This document shows positions 49,289-57,754 of a stretch of DNA of 64,000 nt, piece by piece. Numbering within the stretch: position 1 is the stretch's first letter; every line of letters starts with the position of its first letter. The stretch spans positions 1-64,000 of the forward strand of contig NZ_AUHJ01000014.1 of NCBI RefSeq assembly GCF_000423125.1, in the 5' to 3' direction. Made by a program: the position numbers and the translations under genes. Under the pieces are notes generated by a model. The model saw only the letters and a program-made list of their open reading frames with translations, was not told the origin of the DNA and did not search any database. This DNA comes from Haliea salexigens DSM 19537 (GTDB lineage: Bacteria > Pseudomonadota > Gammaproteobacteria > Pseudomonadales > Halieaceae).

Positions 49289-49317
49289 TTGAAAAGCCGG
49301 GTGCGAAGCAGTAGTAT
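49289..49317 (+). promoter_or_regulatory. Promoter of rplM-rpsI
   Basis: TTGAAA (49289-49294), 17-bp spacer, TAGTAT (49312-49317). The resulting leader of about 35 nt contains the partly palindromic TTGGAGCCCTCCAA at 49333-49346, which could fold as the autoregulatory L13 leader known in gammaproteobacteria; this last point is inference. Confidence 0.6.
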
Positions 49318-49358
49318 TCGCGCTCTCGAAATTGGAGCCCTCCAAGAGGCGTTTATTA

Positions 49359-49787
49359 ATGAAAACTTTCAGTGCCAAAGCCGAAGACGTGCGCCACGAC
49401 TGGTTTGTCGTCGATGCATCAGGCAAGACCCTCGGGCGTCTGGCCAGCGAAATTGCCCACCGTTTGCGCGGCAAGCACAAGGCTGAGTACACACCGCACG
49501 TTGATACCGGCGACTATATCGTCGTCATCAACGCGGAAAAGATCCACGTGACCGGAGCCAAGGCCACGGACAAGATGTACCACCACCACACAGGCTTTAT
49601 CGGTGGTATCAAGTCCATCTCGTTCGAGAAGCTCATCGACAAGGCGCCTGAGCGTGTTTTGCAGACCGCGGTGAAGGGCATGCTGCCCCGCAATCCGCTG
49701 GGTCGGGCCATGTTCAAGAAGCTCAAGGTTTACGCGGGCGCAGAGCATCCGCACACCGCCCAGCAGCCGCAAGCATTGAACATCTAA
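49359..49787 (+). CDS. rplM: 50S ribosomal protein L13
   Basis: 142 aa, identical in length to the E. coli protein. Early-assembly large-subunit protein. Conserved start [40 protein letters not shown] (about 24-43), [16 protein letters not shown] and [20 protein letters not shown] (about 105). It is translated from an AGAGG-type ribosome-binding site and followed by rpsI after 14 nt. Confidence 0.98.
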   Translation: MKTFSAKAEDVRHDWFVVDASGKTLGRLASEIAHRLRGKHKAEYTPHVDTGDYIVVINAEKIHVTGAKATDKMYHHHTGFIGGIKSISFEKLIDKAPERVLQTAVKGMLPRNPLGRAMFKKLKVYAGAEHPHTAQQPQALNI

Positions 49788-49801
49788 CGGATAACTCTCT
49801 T

Positions 49802-50194
49802 ATGTCAGCAACCCAGTATTACGGAACCGGCCGCCGCAAGACCTCCACGGCGCGCGTATTCATCCAGACCGGCGGCGGTAACATCACGGTCAACAAGCGT
49901 CCGCTCGACCAGTATTTTGGTCGCGAAGTGGCGCGCATGATTGTGCGCCAGCCGCTTGAGCTGGTGGAGTTGTCCGACAAGTTTGACGTCAATGTGACCG
50001 TCGAGGGCGGCGGCAGCTTTGGTCAGGCCGGCGCTATTCGCCACGGTATCACCCGCGCCCTGATGGATTACGATGAAGCGCTGCGCGGCACACTGCGTCG
50101 TGCCGGCTACGTCACGCGTGATGCGCGTGAGGTGGAGCGTAAGAAAGTGGGTTTGCGCAAGGCGCGCAAGCGTCCGCAGTACTCCAAGCGCTGA
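49802..50194 (+). CDS. rpsI: 30S ribosomal protein S9
   Basis: 130 aa, normal length. Small-subunit protein whose C-terminal tail reaches the P-site tRNA. Conserved [47 protein letters not shown] and the basic C-terminal [16 protein letters not shown] ending in Lys-Arg. A typical terminator follows at 50234-50270. Confidence 0.98.
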   Translation: MSATQYYGTGRRKTSTARVFIQTGGGNITVNKRPLDQYFGREVARMIVRQPLELVELSDKFDVNVTVEGGGSFGQAGAIRHGITRALMDYDEALRGTLRRAGYVTRDAREVERKKVGLRKARKRPQYSKR

Positions 50195-50233
50195 GCGTGC
50201 GGTTGGCCAATTGGGCCGGCTGCCTTGTTTCGA

Positions 50234-50270
50234 AAACGTCCGGTTTGGTATTCAGGCCGGGCGTTTTTTT
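50234..50270 (+). terminator. Rho-independent terminator after rpsI
   Basis: An 8-bp stem ACGTCCGG/CCGGGCGT (one G-T pair) with a ~13-nt loop is followed by a run of seven T. It ends the rplM-rpsI transcript before the petABC promoter. Confidence 0.8.
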
Positions 50271-50289
50271 GTGCTGAAAAAACAGTAGC

Positions 50290-50336
50290 TTGCTGGCAAA
50301 GGCCACGCGCTTTCCGGGGCTTTGTGTTGCCAGCAA
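50290..50336. promoter_or_regulatory. 10-bp inverted repeat over the petABC -35 box
   Basis: Perfect arms TTGCTGGCAA (50290-50299) and TTGCCAGCAA (50327-50336) are separated by 27 nt. The right arm covers the -35 hexamer TTGCCA. No U-run follows, so an operator or looped binding site is more likely than a terminator; the binding protein is unknown. Confidence 0.5.
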
Positions 50337-50355
50337 CGGGCAAAATCATTACTAT
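50327..50355 (+). promoter_or_regulatory. Promoter of petA-petBC
   Basis: TTGCCA (50327-50332), 17-bp spacer, TACTAT (50350-50355). Transcription would start near 50362, giving a leader of ~70 nt before petA. Confidence 0.55.
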
Positions 50356-50431
50356 TTGCAGCATTTTTTGCGAAGTCGTCTTCCGAGTCTGCCAGCGCAA
50401 GCGGGCGGCCCGGTAATCAGGAGTGAAGAGC

Positions 50432-51028
50432 ATGAGTAGCGATGGCGTGAACACCGGCAGGAGACGTTTCCTGACCGCCGCGACGAGTGTGGTTGGCGTT
50501 GCCGGCGCAGTGGGAATCGCGGTGCCGTTCGTCGGGTCGTGGAATCCCTCGGCCAAGGCGAAGGCCGCAGGTGCGCCCGTGAAGGCGGACATCAGCAAGC
50601 TGGAACCCGGCCAGATGGTCGTTGTGGAGTGGCGGGGCAAGCCGGTTTACGTGGTCCATCGCACCGCGGCCATGCTGGCCGATCTCGACAAACTGACCGG
50701 TGAGCTGAAAGATCCGGATTCCTCGATATCAACGCAACCGGCCTATATCGATGGTCCGGCGCGCGCCCTGCGCCCGGAGATCTTTGTTGCCGAAGGGCTG
50801 TGCACGCACCTGGGGTGCGCGCCCAAATATCGACCCGAGGTCGGCGCCGCCGATCTGGGCGGCGACGAGTGGCTGGGTGGCTTTTTCTGCCCCTGCCACG
50901 GTTCCAAGTTCGATTTGTCCGGGCGCGTCTACGCCGGCGTCCCGGCGTCCACCAACCTGGTGGTGCCGCCGTACTCCTATGAGACCGAGTCGGTTCTGGT
51001 AATTGGCGTGGACGCGGAGGCAGCCTGA
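50432..51028 (+). CDS. petA: Ubiquinol-cytochrome c reductase Rieske iron-sulfur subunit
   Basis: 198 aa from the ATG at 50432, with AGGAG 8 nt upstream (an in-frame GTG lies at 50423). Rieske subunit of the cytochrome bc1 complex, exported folded by the Tat system: GRRRFLTAATSVVGVAG holds the twin arginines and membrane anchor. The 2Fe-2S ligands are in CTHLGC (about 124-130) and FCPCHGSKFDLSGRV (about 152-162). The stop shares one base with the start of petBC. Confidence 0.97.
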   Translation: MSSDGVNTGRRRFLTAATSVVGVAGAVGIAVPFVGSWNPSAKAKAAGAPVKADISKLEPGQMVVVEWRGKPVYVVHRTAAMLADLDKLTGELKDPDSSISTQPAYIDGPARALRPEIFVAEGLCTHLGCAPKYRPEVGAADLGGDEWLGGFFCPCHGSKFDLSGRVYAGVPASTNLVVPPYSYETESVLVIGVDAEAA

Positions 51029-53067
51029 TGATCAATATGCTTGTAGGACTTCGGGATTGGGTCGACGAACGCCTGCCCATCATGCGTGCCTGGAACACCC
51101 ACATGGGACAGTACTACGCGCCCAAGAACTTCAATCTCTGGTATTACTTTGGTGTGCTGTCACTGCTGGTTCTGGTTAACCAGCTGCTGACCGGTATCTG
51201 GCTCACCATGAACTATACCCCCAGCGCCGAACAGGCCTTTGCCTCGGTCGAATACATCATGCGTGATGTCGACTACGGCTGGATTCTGCGCTATATGCAC
51301 TCCACGGGTGCCTCCGCTTTCTTTGTGGTGGTCTACCTGCACATGTTCCGGGCACTTATTTACGGCTCTTACAAGAAGCCGCGCGAGCTGATCTGGATCT
51401 TCGGCATGCTGATTTTTGTCGTGTTGATGGCCGAGGCCTTCGTCGGCTACGTATTGCCCTGGGGCCAGATGTCCTACTGGGGCGCGCAGGTGATCATTTC
51501 GCTGTTCGGCGCCATTCCGGTGGTCGGTGAGGACCTGGTGACCTGGATTCGTGGCGACTACCTGATTTCCGGCGTGACCCTGAACCGCTTCTTCGCCCTG
51601 CACGTGGTTGCGCTGCCGATCGTGTTGCTCGCCCTGGTGGTGCTGCACTTGCTGGCGCTGCATGAAGTGGGCTCGAACAACCCGGATGGGGTCGACATCA
51701 AGAAGAACAAAGGGCCCGATGGCGTGCCGCTGGACGGCGTAGCCTTCCACCCTTACTACACGGTGCACGACCTGCAGGCCATAGGTGTGTTCCTGTTTAT
51801 CTTCTGTGCGGTGATGTTCTTCATGCCGGAAATGGGCGGGTTCTTCCTCGAGTACGCGAACTTCGAAGAAGCCAACGCGCTGAAGACGCCGGATCACATT
51901 GCGCCCGTATGGTATTTCACGCCCTTTTACTCGGTGCTGCGCGCGGTGCCGGACAAGTTCTGGGGCTTTATTGCCTTTGCCGCTTCGGTCGCGATTCCGT
52001 TCCTGTTGCCGTGGCTGGATCGCAGCCCGGTCAAGTCCTGGCGTTATCGTGGCACGCTGAACAAGGTCATGCTGGTTTTGTTCGTGGCCAGCTTCCTGGT
52101 CCTCGGTGTGCTGGGCGTCAAGTCGCCAACACCCGAGCGTACCCTGCTGGCGCAGATCTGCTCGGTGTTCTACTTCGCCTTCTTCCTGCTGATGCCGATC
52201 TGGTCCACGCTGGACAAGACCAAGCCCGTACCTGAGCGTGTCACCATGGACGGCGGTATCGGTTTCTGGGGTAGCCTTGCCGGGCTGGCGCTGATTCTTG
52301 CGCTGACCATTCTGCCGCTGAAGGCTGTAGGTGCCGGCGGTGAATACAACTGCGGCTCGATGCCCTGCGACGACATCAGCGTCAATCCTCACGACCAGCC
52401 GTCGCTGCAGAATGGCGCGAAGCTGTACATGAACTACTGTATGGCCTGCCATTCACTTGGGTATGCTCGCTACAAGCGTACCGCAGAGGACCTCGGCATT
52501 CCCGAGGACCTGTTCAGCGACAACCTGATCTTCGACCCTGATGTTCGCATCGGGTCGCTGATGGAAAATGCGATGGATGACCGCCTGGCGAAGACCTGGT
52601 TTGGCGCCACCCCACCGGATCTGACGCTGGTATCCCGTGCCCGTCAGCCGGAATGGCTGTACACCTACCTGCGCACCTTCTACCTGGATGAGAGCCGTCC
52701 ATACGGGGTGAACAACAAGGTCTTCAAGGATGTCGGCATGCCCCACGTGCTGCTGGAGCTGCAGGGTCTGCAGGCGTGTGCCATGGGGCCGGGCAAAGCC
52801 AACAACGGCGGCGTGCGGCGCGACCCCTTGACGGGTGAACCCCTGCTGGAGGAACCCTGCGGTCAGTTCAATCTGGTGCAGGAGGGCTCCATGTCGCCCG
52901 AAGAGTTCGACAGCGCCATGTACGATCTGGTGAACTTCCTCGCCTACACGGCAGAACCGAGCGCGGCGGATCGGCAGCGCATTGGCGTGTACGTGTTGTT
53001 GTTCATCCTGCTGTTCTTCGTCTTCGCCTGGTTGCTGAACCGCGAGTACTGGAAAGACGTTCACTGA
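51028..53067 (+). CDS. petBC: Cytochrome b - cytochrome c1 fusion of the bc1 complex
   Basis: 679 aa, one uninterrupted frame. Residues ~1-405 are full-length cytochrome b: haem ligand His residues in [20 protein letters not shown] and [21 protein letters not shown], and the Qo-site motif reads PVWY ([18 protein letters not shown]) with Val in place of the Glu of PEWY. At ~412-440 a hydrophobic stretch ends [12 protein letters not shown], resembling a signal peptide with a cleavage site. Residues ~440-679 are cytochrome c1: CMACH haem motif (about 471-475), the GMPHVLLEL region with an axial Met, and a C-terminal membrane anchor. In most gammaproteobacteria these are two genes; a fused, cleaved precursor is established for Bradyrhizobium fbcH. 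An in-frame ATG at 52246 could restart c1 translation but lacks a clear ribosome-binding site. Confidence 0.95.
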   Translation: MINMLVGLRDWVDERLPIMRAWNTHMGQYYAPKNFNLWYYFGVLSLLVLVNQLLTGIWLTMNYTPSAEQAFASVEYIMRDVDYGWILRYMHSTGASAFFVVVYLHMFRALIYGSYKKPRELIWIFGMLIFVVLMAEAFVGYVLPWGQMSYWGAQVIISLFGAIPVVGEDLVTWIRGDYLISGVTLNRFFALHVVALPIVLLALVVLHLLALHEVGSNNPDGVDIKKNKGPDGVPLDGVAFHPYYTVHDLQAIGVFLFIFCAVMFFMPEMGGFFLEYANFEEANALKTPDHIAPVWYFTPFYSVLRAVPDKFWGFIAFAASVAIPFLLPWLDRSPVKSWRYRGTLNKVMLVLFVASFLVLGVLGVKSPTPERTLLAQICSVFYFAFFLLMPIWSTLDKTKPVPERVTMDGGIGFWGSLAGLALILALTILPLKAVGAGGEYNCGSMPCDDISVNPHDQPSLQNGAKLYMNYCMACHSLGYARYKRTAEDLGIPEDLFSDNLIFDPDVRIGSLMENAMDDRLAKTWFGATPPDLTLVSRARQPEWLYTYLRTFYLDESRPYGVNNKVFKDVGMPHVLLELQGLQACAMGPGKANNGGVRRDPLTGEPLLEEPCGQFNLVQEGSMSPEEFDSAMYDLVNFLAYTAEPSAADRQRIGVYVLLFILLFFVFAWLLNREYWKDVH

Positions 53068-53076
53068 TATGCCCCC

Positions 53077-53099
53077 GGGACCGGCATTTTGCCGGTCTC
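53077..53099 (+). terminator. Strong hairpin after petBC
   Basis: A continuous 9-bp stem (53077-53085 with 53091-53099, one G-U pair) and ATTTT loop, 9 nt after the petBC stop. No U-tract follows, so it may stabilise the 3' end or reduce read-through into sspA, and is not a certain terminator. Confidence 0.4.
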
Positions 53100-53120
53100 C
53101 CCCACGTTCTGGATTGCACT

Positions 53121-53777
53121 ATGAAACGAGCTGATGACAACGCACTGGGTGTGGTGGCGAAACGGTCTTCCATGACCTTCTTCTCTGACAGTGCCAGCCA
53201 ATACAGCCACCGTGTGCGTATCGTACTCGCCGAGAAGGGCGTGACGGTCGACATGATCGAGTCGGATAGCGCCCACCCTCCCGCGGAGCTGGCTGACTTG
53301 AACCCCTATAACTCACTGCCGACGCTGGTTGATCGGGATCTCGTGCTCTACGAGTCCAAGGTGATGATGGAGTATCTGGACGAGCGGTTCCCGCATCCAC
53401 CCCTGCTGCCGGTTTACCCGGTCGCGCGCGCGGAGAGTCGCCTGTATATCCATCGTATCGAGAAGGACTGGTGCTCGCTGGTGGATTCCATTCAGCATTC
53501 CCGCAGCGACAACGTGGTCAGCAAGGCGACCAAGGAATTGCGCGACGGTCTGGTGGGTATTGCACCTATCTTTGCGGAAAAGCCATTCTTCATGAGCGAG
53601 GAGTTCACGCTTGTGGACTGTTGCCTGGCCCCCATCCTCTGGCGCCTGCCCTCCTTGGGCATCGATGTGCGCCCGGGCAAGCAGACCAAGCCGCTGCTGT
53701 CGTATATGGATGCGCTGTTTGGCCGTGAATCGTTCCAGGAGAGCCTCTCCGAGCAGGAACGTGAGATGCGCCCCTAG
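53121..53777 (+). CDS. sspA: Stringent starvation protein A
   Basis: 218 aa. Glutathione-S-transferase-fold protein that binds RNA polymerase and modulates transcription under starvation and acid stress. Family start region [40 protein letters not shown] (the GST N-terminal domain, about 50-70), then the helical domain with [20 protein letters not shown]. It lacks the GST catalytic residue, as usual for SspA. It is followed by sspB after 28 nt. Confidence 0.95.
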   Translation: MKRADDNALGVVAKRSSMTFFSDSASQYSHRVRIVLAEKGVTVDMIESDSAHPPAELADLNPYNSLPTLVDRDLVLYESKVMMEYLDERFPHPPLLPVYPVARAESRLYIHRIEKDWCSLVDSIQHSRSDNVVSKATKELRDGLVGIAPIFAEKPFFMSEEFTLVDCCLAPILWRLPSLGIDVRPGKQTKPLLSYMDALFGRESFQESLSEQEREMRP

Positions 53778-53805
53778 GGGAAACGACGAAGGGTAAACCC
53801 AGCGC

Positions 53806-54228
53806 ATGAGTGACGACACCGCGACAATGACACCCAGCCGCCCGTACATCATGCGGGCGTTGTACGAGTGGATTGTCGACAATGACTGTACGCCCTACCT
53901 GCTGGTCGATGCCAGACGGCCGGGTGTTGAAGTACCTTCTCAGTATGTGAAGGACGGTCAAATCGTGCTCAATGTGAGCCCGAGCGCGGTGATTGAGCTG
54001 CTGATCGGCAATGAGTGGATCAGTTTCAATGGCCGGTTCGGCGGCACACCCACCGATATCCTGCTGCCGGTGGGTGCGGTGATCGGGATTTATGCCCGTG
54101 AGAATGGCCAGGGAATGGTCTTTGAGGCGGAAGAGTCACCCGAGCCGCCCGATGACCCCTCTGGAGATGATGGGGCGGGCGCCACGTCGAAACCGGAAGG
54201 TCGGCCGTCACTGAAGATCGTCAAGTAG
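53806..54228 (+). CDS. sspB: ClpXP protease specificity-enhancing factor SspB
   Basis: 140 aa. Binds ssrA tags and hands tagged proteins to ClpXP. Core: PYIMRALYEWIVDNDCTPYL, VNVSPSAVIELLIGNEWISF and FGGTPTDILLPVGAVIGIYA. A disordered acidic, Pro/Gly-rich linker ends in the C-terminal ClpX-binding peptide RPSLKIVK. sspA-sspB pairing is standard. A hairpin follows at 54241. Confidence 0.95.
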   Translation: MSDDTATMTPSRPYIMRALYEWIVDNDCTPYLLVDARRPGVEVPSQYVKDGQIVLNVSPSAVIELLIGNEWISFNGRFGGTPTDILLPVGAVIGIYARENGQGMVFEAEESPEPPDDPSGDDGAGATSKPEGRPSLKIVK

Positions 54229-54240
54229 TGACGTAGCCTG

Positions 54241-54262
54241 GCGCGGCGCCTGTGCGCCGCGC
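54241..54262. terminator. Hairpin between convergent sspB and dolP
   Basis: A perfect 9-bp stem GCGCGGCGC/GCGCCGCGC with loop CTGT, directly next to the dolP stop codon. Symmetric, so it could limit read-through from both sides; no T-tract on either strand, so not a classical terminator. Confidence 0.5.
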
Positions 54263-54835
54263 TTACGGAATGGTTTCGAACAACTGCACCACGCGGGTTA
54301 CGCCAGAGACCGAGGCGGCTACATCCGCTATTCTGCGCGCCTCTTCTTTCGATACCAGCCCCATCAGATATACCACGCTGTTTTCGGTGACCACCTTGGT
54401 GCGCATGCCGGGTGTATCCATGTTGGTCAGCAGCCAGGACTTGATTTTCGTGGTGATCCACGCGTCACTGGTGCGCACCAGAGCTCCTGTGGGTGCCTTC
54501 ACATCGATTTCGTTGTAGATGCGCCGTACACCGCGTATTTTACGCACTTCATCGGCCGCCTGGGTTTTCAGGTCAGCGGTGCCCACCTGCCCGGCAAGCA
54601 GCACGAAACCGTTGTAGCTCACGGCGATCAGGTGGGCGTCGTCGAACGCGGTATTCGCGGCGTGGATGTTGACGATGGCCTTGATTTCGATGCTCTCGTC
54701 CTCAAGTCGCTGTGCCATGGTGCGCTCGTCGGGTTGATCCTCGATGGACTCGGCCTCAACGGTCGCCAGCATGCTGCCGCAGCCGGTGAGAAGCAGGCTG
54801 CCGAGAAGGGTGAGGAGCGGTGCAAGTTGTTTCAT
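54263..54835 (-). CDS. dolP: Dual-BON-domain outer-membrane lipoprotein DolP
   Basis: 190 aa. Lipoprotein (signal MKQLAPLLTLLGSLLLTGC) with two BON domains: LEDESIEIKAIVNIHAANT to IDVKAP (about 42-115) and DAWITTKIKSWLLTNMDTPG to the end. In E. coli (YraP) it supports outer-membrane integrity and BAM function at division sites. The start is 2 nt from the diaA stop, as the last gene of lpoA-yraN-diaA-dolP. Confidence 0.94.
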   Translation of the reverse strand: MKQLAPLLTLLGSLLLTGCGSMLATVEAESIEDQPDERTMAQRLEDESIEIKAIVNIHAANTAFDDAHLIAVSYNGFVLLAGQVGTADLKTQAADEVRKIRGVRRIYNEIDVKAPTGALVRTSDAWITTKIKSWLLTNMDTPGMRTKVVTENSVVYLMGLVSKEEARRIADVAASVSGVTRVVQLFETIP

Positions 54836-54837
54836 GA

Positions 54838-55440
54838 TCAGTTTCCGTTGTAGTTGCCGAACAGGCTGCGATCAATCAGTTCACAAAGCAAGTGAATGAT
54901 CACCGTGTGCAATTCTATCACCCGCGGGCGCCGGGTGGCGGTGCAGGCAACGGCGATATCCGTGCCCGCCAAAAGCTGGCTGAGCGCTGCGTCTTGTGCG
55001 TTGGACAGCACGACAACGGCAACGTTGCGTTCACGTGCCGCTTCGATTGCCCGCAACAGGCTGCCGGCGGCGGTGGCGCTGCTGAAGCAAACCAGCGTGT
55101 CACCCGGTTGCCCCAGCGCTCGCACCTGGCACGCCCAGATCTCATCGAGGCCGTGTTCGTGCGCGATACCGGTGAGGCTGGCGCCATCTGCTGACAAGGC
55201 CATGGCGGGGAGGGAAGGTCGGTCGCGTTCGAGCCCGGCTAGCAGGCTGCTGCAAAGCAGTTGACTCAAGCCCGCATCCACACCATTGCCGCAAGCCATC
55301 ACCTTGCCCTCCCGCAATAGCGTCGCCACCATACTGGCGGCGGCCCGCTGAATGGGGTCGGCCAGCTCATCTACCGCCATCGCCAGCGTGCTGATGGTGT
55401 CCTGCACGGTATCGGCGATCAGCCCGTAGTCATCATCCAT
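54838..55440 (-). CDS. diaA: DiaA-like SIS-domain protein with altered sugar site
   Basis: 200 aa. In E. coli DiaA is a DnaA-binding tetramer that stimulates initiation. The fold is evident: RPSLPAMALSADGASLTGIA (about 78-97), CQVRALGQPGDTLVCFSS and HTVIIHLLCELIDRSLFGNY. The Leu-Phe pair near the C-terminus that DiaA uses to bind DnaA is conserved. The phosphosugar motif is changed: CGNGVDAGLSQLL stands where E. coli has CGNGTSAANAQHF, and STRGNS is replaced by SSATAAGS, so sugar-phosphate binding is probably lost. Overlaps nothing; 23 nt after yraN. Confidence 0.88.
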   Translation of the reverse strand: MDDDYGLIADTVQDTISTLAMAVDELADPIQRAAASMVATLLREGKVMACGNGVDAGLSQLLCSSLLAGLERDRPSLPAMALSADGASLTGIAHEHGLDEIWACQVRALGQPGDTLVCFSSATAAGSLLRAIEAARERNVAVVVLSNAQDAALSQLLAGTDIAVACTATRRPRVIELHTVIIHLLCELIDRSLFGNYNGN

Positions 55441-55463
55441 GCACTATGTCCGTCGCTGGGGAG

Positions 55464-55823
55464 TCAGGCACTGAAAGCGCTGCGAATCCACTGCGGCGCC
55501 GGTTCAGGCAGGGATTGTCGCGGGTTGAAGGCAAGCACGTCAAATCGACAGGGCCTGGCTTGCCAGTGCGCGTTGTGTTGCAGGAATACGCGGGCGGCAC
55601 GCAGCAGTTTGCGCTGTTTTCGCCTGTCCACCGATGCGGCGGCGGAGCTGAAGCGTGGGTTGCTGCGCGCGCGTACTTCCACGAACACGAGGCACTCGCC
55701 GTCGAAGGCGATAATGTCGATTTCCCCCAGTTTGCAGCGAAAGTTGCGCTGCACCACCTGCCATCCCCGCGCACAGAGCCAGCGTGCTGCCGCGTCCTCA
55801 TACCAGTCTCCCGGGCTCTGCAT
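55464..55823 (-). CDS. yraN: YraN/UPF0102 family endonuclease-fold protein
   Basis: 119 aa. Small PD-(D/E)XK-like protein; the motif KLGEIDIIAFDGECLVFVEVRAR carries the Asp and Glu-x-Lys-like catalytic pattern, although the final residue is Arg. A C-terminal RQKLLRAARVF-like helix (RRKQRKLLRAARVFLQHNA) follows. Function uncertain, possibly Holliday-junction or DNA processing. It lies between lpoA and diaA, the canonical order. Confidence 0.93.
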   Translation of the reverse strand: MQSPGDWYEDAAARWLCARGWQVVQRNFRCKLGEIDIIAFDGECLVFVEVRARSNPRFSSAAASVDRRKQRKLLRAARVFLQHNAHWQARPCRFDVLAFNPRQSLPEPAPQWIRSAFSA

Positions 55824-55856
55824 ACCGAAGCCTCCCTGCCTCGGTGGCAGTATAGG

Positions 55857-57671
55857 TCACGGCTGGGCCAGGTCGCTGCCATCAAATACCGCCAATACAG
55901 GCTCACGCTGCAAGCGCAGGCTGGGGTCCAGTCGCAGCAGCCCCGTGTCCCCTCGCAGCAGGGCATCGGCGCCGGCCTGCAGCTGGGCGAAGCGGGACTG
56001 CACCAGCCACGCATCCGCCCCCAGTGCGTTGAGGCGGGCGAGACTGTCGCTTCCGGTGTCGCCGGCGGCAATGGCAACCCGCAGCCCCGGGTTGCTGCCG
56101 AGCAGCCAGGGTATCTCGGCGAGACGCAGGCCGTTCAGGTCGCGATCTTTCGGGTCGGGAACTCCGCTGTAGGCGCTGGATGTGGCGTACACGGGGACTG
56201 TACCCGCATAGTGAAATGCCAGCAGGGGCTTGAGGGAGCGCGCCTCAACCGGGGAATCCGCAAGCAGGAAGATGACATCGATATCCTGTCGCCGGCGCGG
56301 GGTGAATTCGATGTTGGTGGCCAGCATACTGCGGATGTCGCTGGCACGCTGTTCGCTGGCGTTGAGGTTGAGCGCATTCTTGATGTTGTCAGAGTAGGCC
56401 TCGGCACTGGCGTAGCTCGCGGTGCTGACAGTCTGGCCCCCCAGTGCCTGCCAGCGTTCCTGCAGGACGTCCTCGAGCCGCGCGCCGCGCTCGCCGGCGG
56501 GGCGCAGCAGCAGTGCCTTCCGCGCACCGGAACCGTAGGCCAGTTCGGCGATGCGTTGTGCATCATCCTCGGGTGCCAGCGACAGCTGCACCAGTGCGCT
56601 GCCACTTTGCAGGGCGTCACTGTCGGTGCGGTTCAGGGCCAGGATGGGTACGGGGCGTTCGGGTATCTGCCCCAGCTCAGCGACCGCTTCCTTGCTCAGT
56701 GGTCCTACGACGATCTCCGCACCGTCGGCAATTGCCTGGCCGTACGCGGCGGCAGCGGATTCATGGGCGGTGGTATCGATGACGTCGAGCGTATAGGGGG
56801 TCTCCCCGCGCGCCCGGGCGGCAAAGTAATGGGCCAGGTAGCCGTCCTGCACCGCTCGTGCGGCAGGCGCCAGGCGCCCACTGAGTGGCAACAGCAGTGC
56901 CACCTTCCGCGGTGCGCGCACGCCCCGGGCAATATACTCAAGGCCTCCCGGCAGCTGCATGGCAGCGGGGTGAGAGGGGTGTTGGTTGCGCCACTCTAAC
57001 AGCGCTTCCTGCAGAGATTGCGGGTTTTCGGCGCGCCGGTCCCGTAACGCCAGTTCCAGCCAACCGCGCCAGTCAGCGTCGGGCGCGTCGGCGAGGGCTG
57101 TTGCCATAGCGGCCTCGCTGCTGCGGTTGAGGTCGCGCCAGATAGCGCGGCGCAGACCTGCATCGGCGGGTTGCTGCGTCAGTATCCCTGCCCCAATCCG
57201 TGCGCTTGTTAGCCAGTCCCCGGCGAGCTGTGCAATCTCCCGGGTGAACTCGGCCTGCTCCAGGCGCAGTGCCGCGGGAACGTCTTCCTCTGGCCCGGCG
57301 GTGAGCAGGGCGTCTGTGCGCTCGAGGTCGCCGCGCAAAAATGCCGCACGAGCAAGCAGGAAGTCCCGTCGGCTGCGGTCAGCCGCGTCCAGGTCCTCTG
57401 GAAGGCTTGCCAGGGTCTGCTCGGCAGTCATCCAGTCGCGCGCCCGCAGAGCGGCGCGGGTCTGCTCGAAGGTCGTGTCCCAGCGGCTTGTGGGCATGGG
57501 CGGGAGCAACGTGGGCGAGGGCTCCGCTGGAGCCTCTGGCACCGCTTCCTGTGCGCCGGGCGCGACCGGCTCAGGGGGCGCGGTGGTGCAGCCAGTGGCC
57601 AGGGCCAGCAGCAGAATGGCCGCCGCTGCTGCTTTGCCGCCCGCGGTGGTCTGGGTCATTGTACGCGTCAT
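55857..57671 (-). CDS. lpoA: Penicillin-binding protein activator LpoA
   Basis: 604 aa from the ATG at 57671, with AAGGA 4 nt upstream. Outer-membrane lipoprotein that activates PBP1A. A signal ending LLALATGC gives the lipid anchor, then a Pro/Ala-rich linker, a helical TPR-like N-domain (about 60-270) and a periplasmic-binding-protein-like C-domain (about 275-600) with RKVALLLPLSGRLAPAARAV and AIADGAEIVVGPLSKEAVAE. Divergent from rsmI, as in Haemophilus and Pseudomonas. Confidence 0.94.
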   Translation of the reverse strand: MTRTMTQTTAGGKAAAAAILLLALATGCTTAPPEPVAPGAQEAVPEAPAEPSPTLLPPMPTSRWDTTFEQTRAALRARDWMTAEQTLASLPEDLDAADRSRRDFLLARAAFLRGDLERTDALLTAGPEEDVPAALRLEQAEFTREIAQLAGDWLTSARIGAGILTQQPADAGLRRAIWRDLNRSSEAAMATALADAPDADWRGWLELALRDRRAENPQSLQEALLEWRNQHPSHPAAMQLPGGLEYIARGVRAPRKVALLLPLSGRLAPAARAVQDGYLAHYFAARARGETPYTLDVIDTTAHESAAAAYGQAIADGAEIVVGPLSKEAVAELGQIPERPVPILALNRTDSDALQSGSALVQLSLAPEDDAQRIAELAYGSGARKALLLRPAGERGARLEDVLQERWQALGGQTVSTASYASAEAYSDNIKNALNLNASEQRASDIRSMLATNIEFTPRRRQDIDVIFLLADSPVEARSLKPLLAFHYAGTVPVYATSSAYSGVPDPKDRDLNGLRLAEIPWLLGSNPGLRVAIAAGDTGSDSLARLNALGADAWLVQSRFAQLQAGADALLRGDTGLLRLDPSLRLQREPVLAVFDGSDLAQP

Positions 57672-57754
57672 GCTATCCTTCCGGCTGCAACGGGACCGCA
57701 GCCACCAGCGGTGAGGTCCATGCCAGGTAAATGATACAGGGCCAGGGGTGATCA

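Noticed and set aside
51160-52452. 430-residue His/Gln/Val-rich frame antisense to petBC
   Set aside because: Composition typical of reversed membrane-protein codons, no conserved motif.
55446-56999. 517-residue frame antisense to lpoA and yraN
   Set aside because: Crosses two real genes on the opposite strand; no family.
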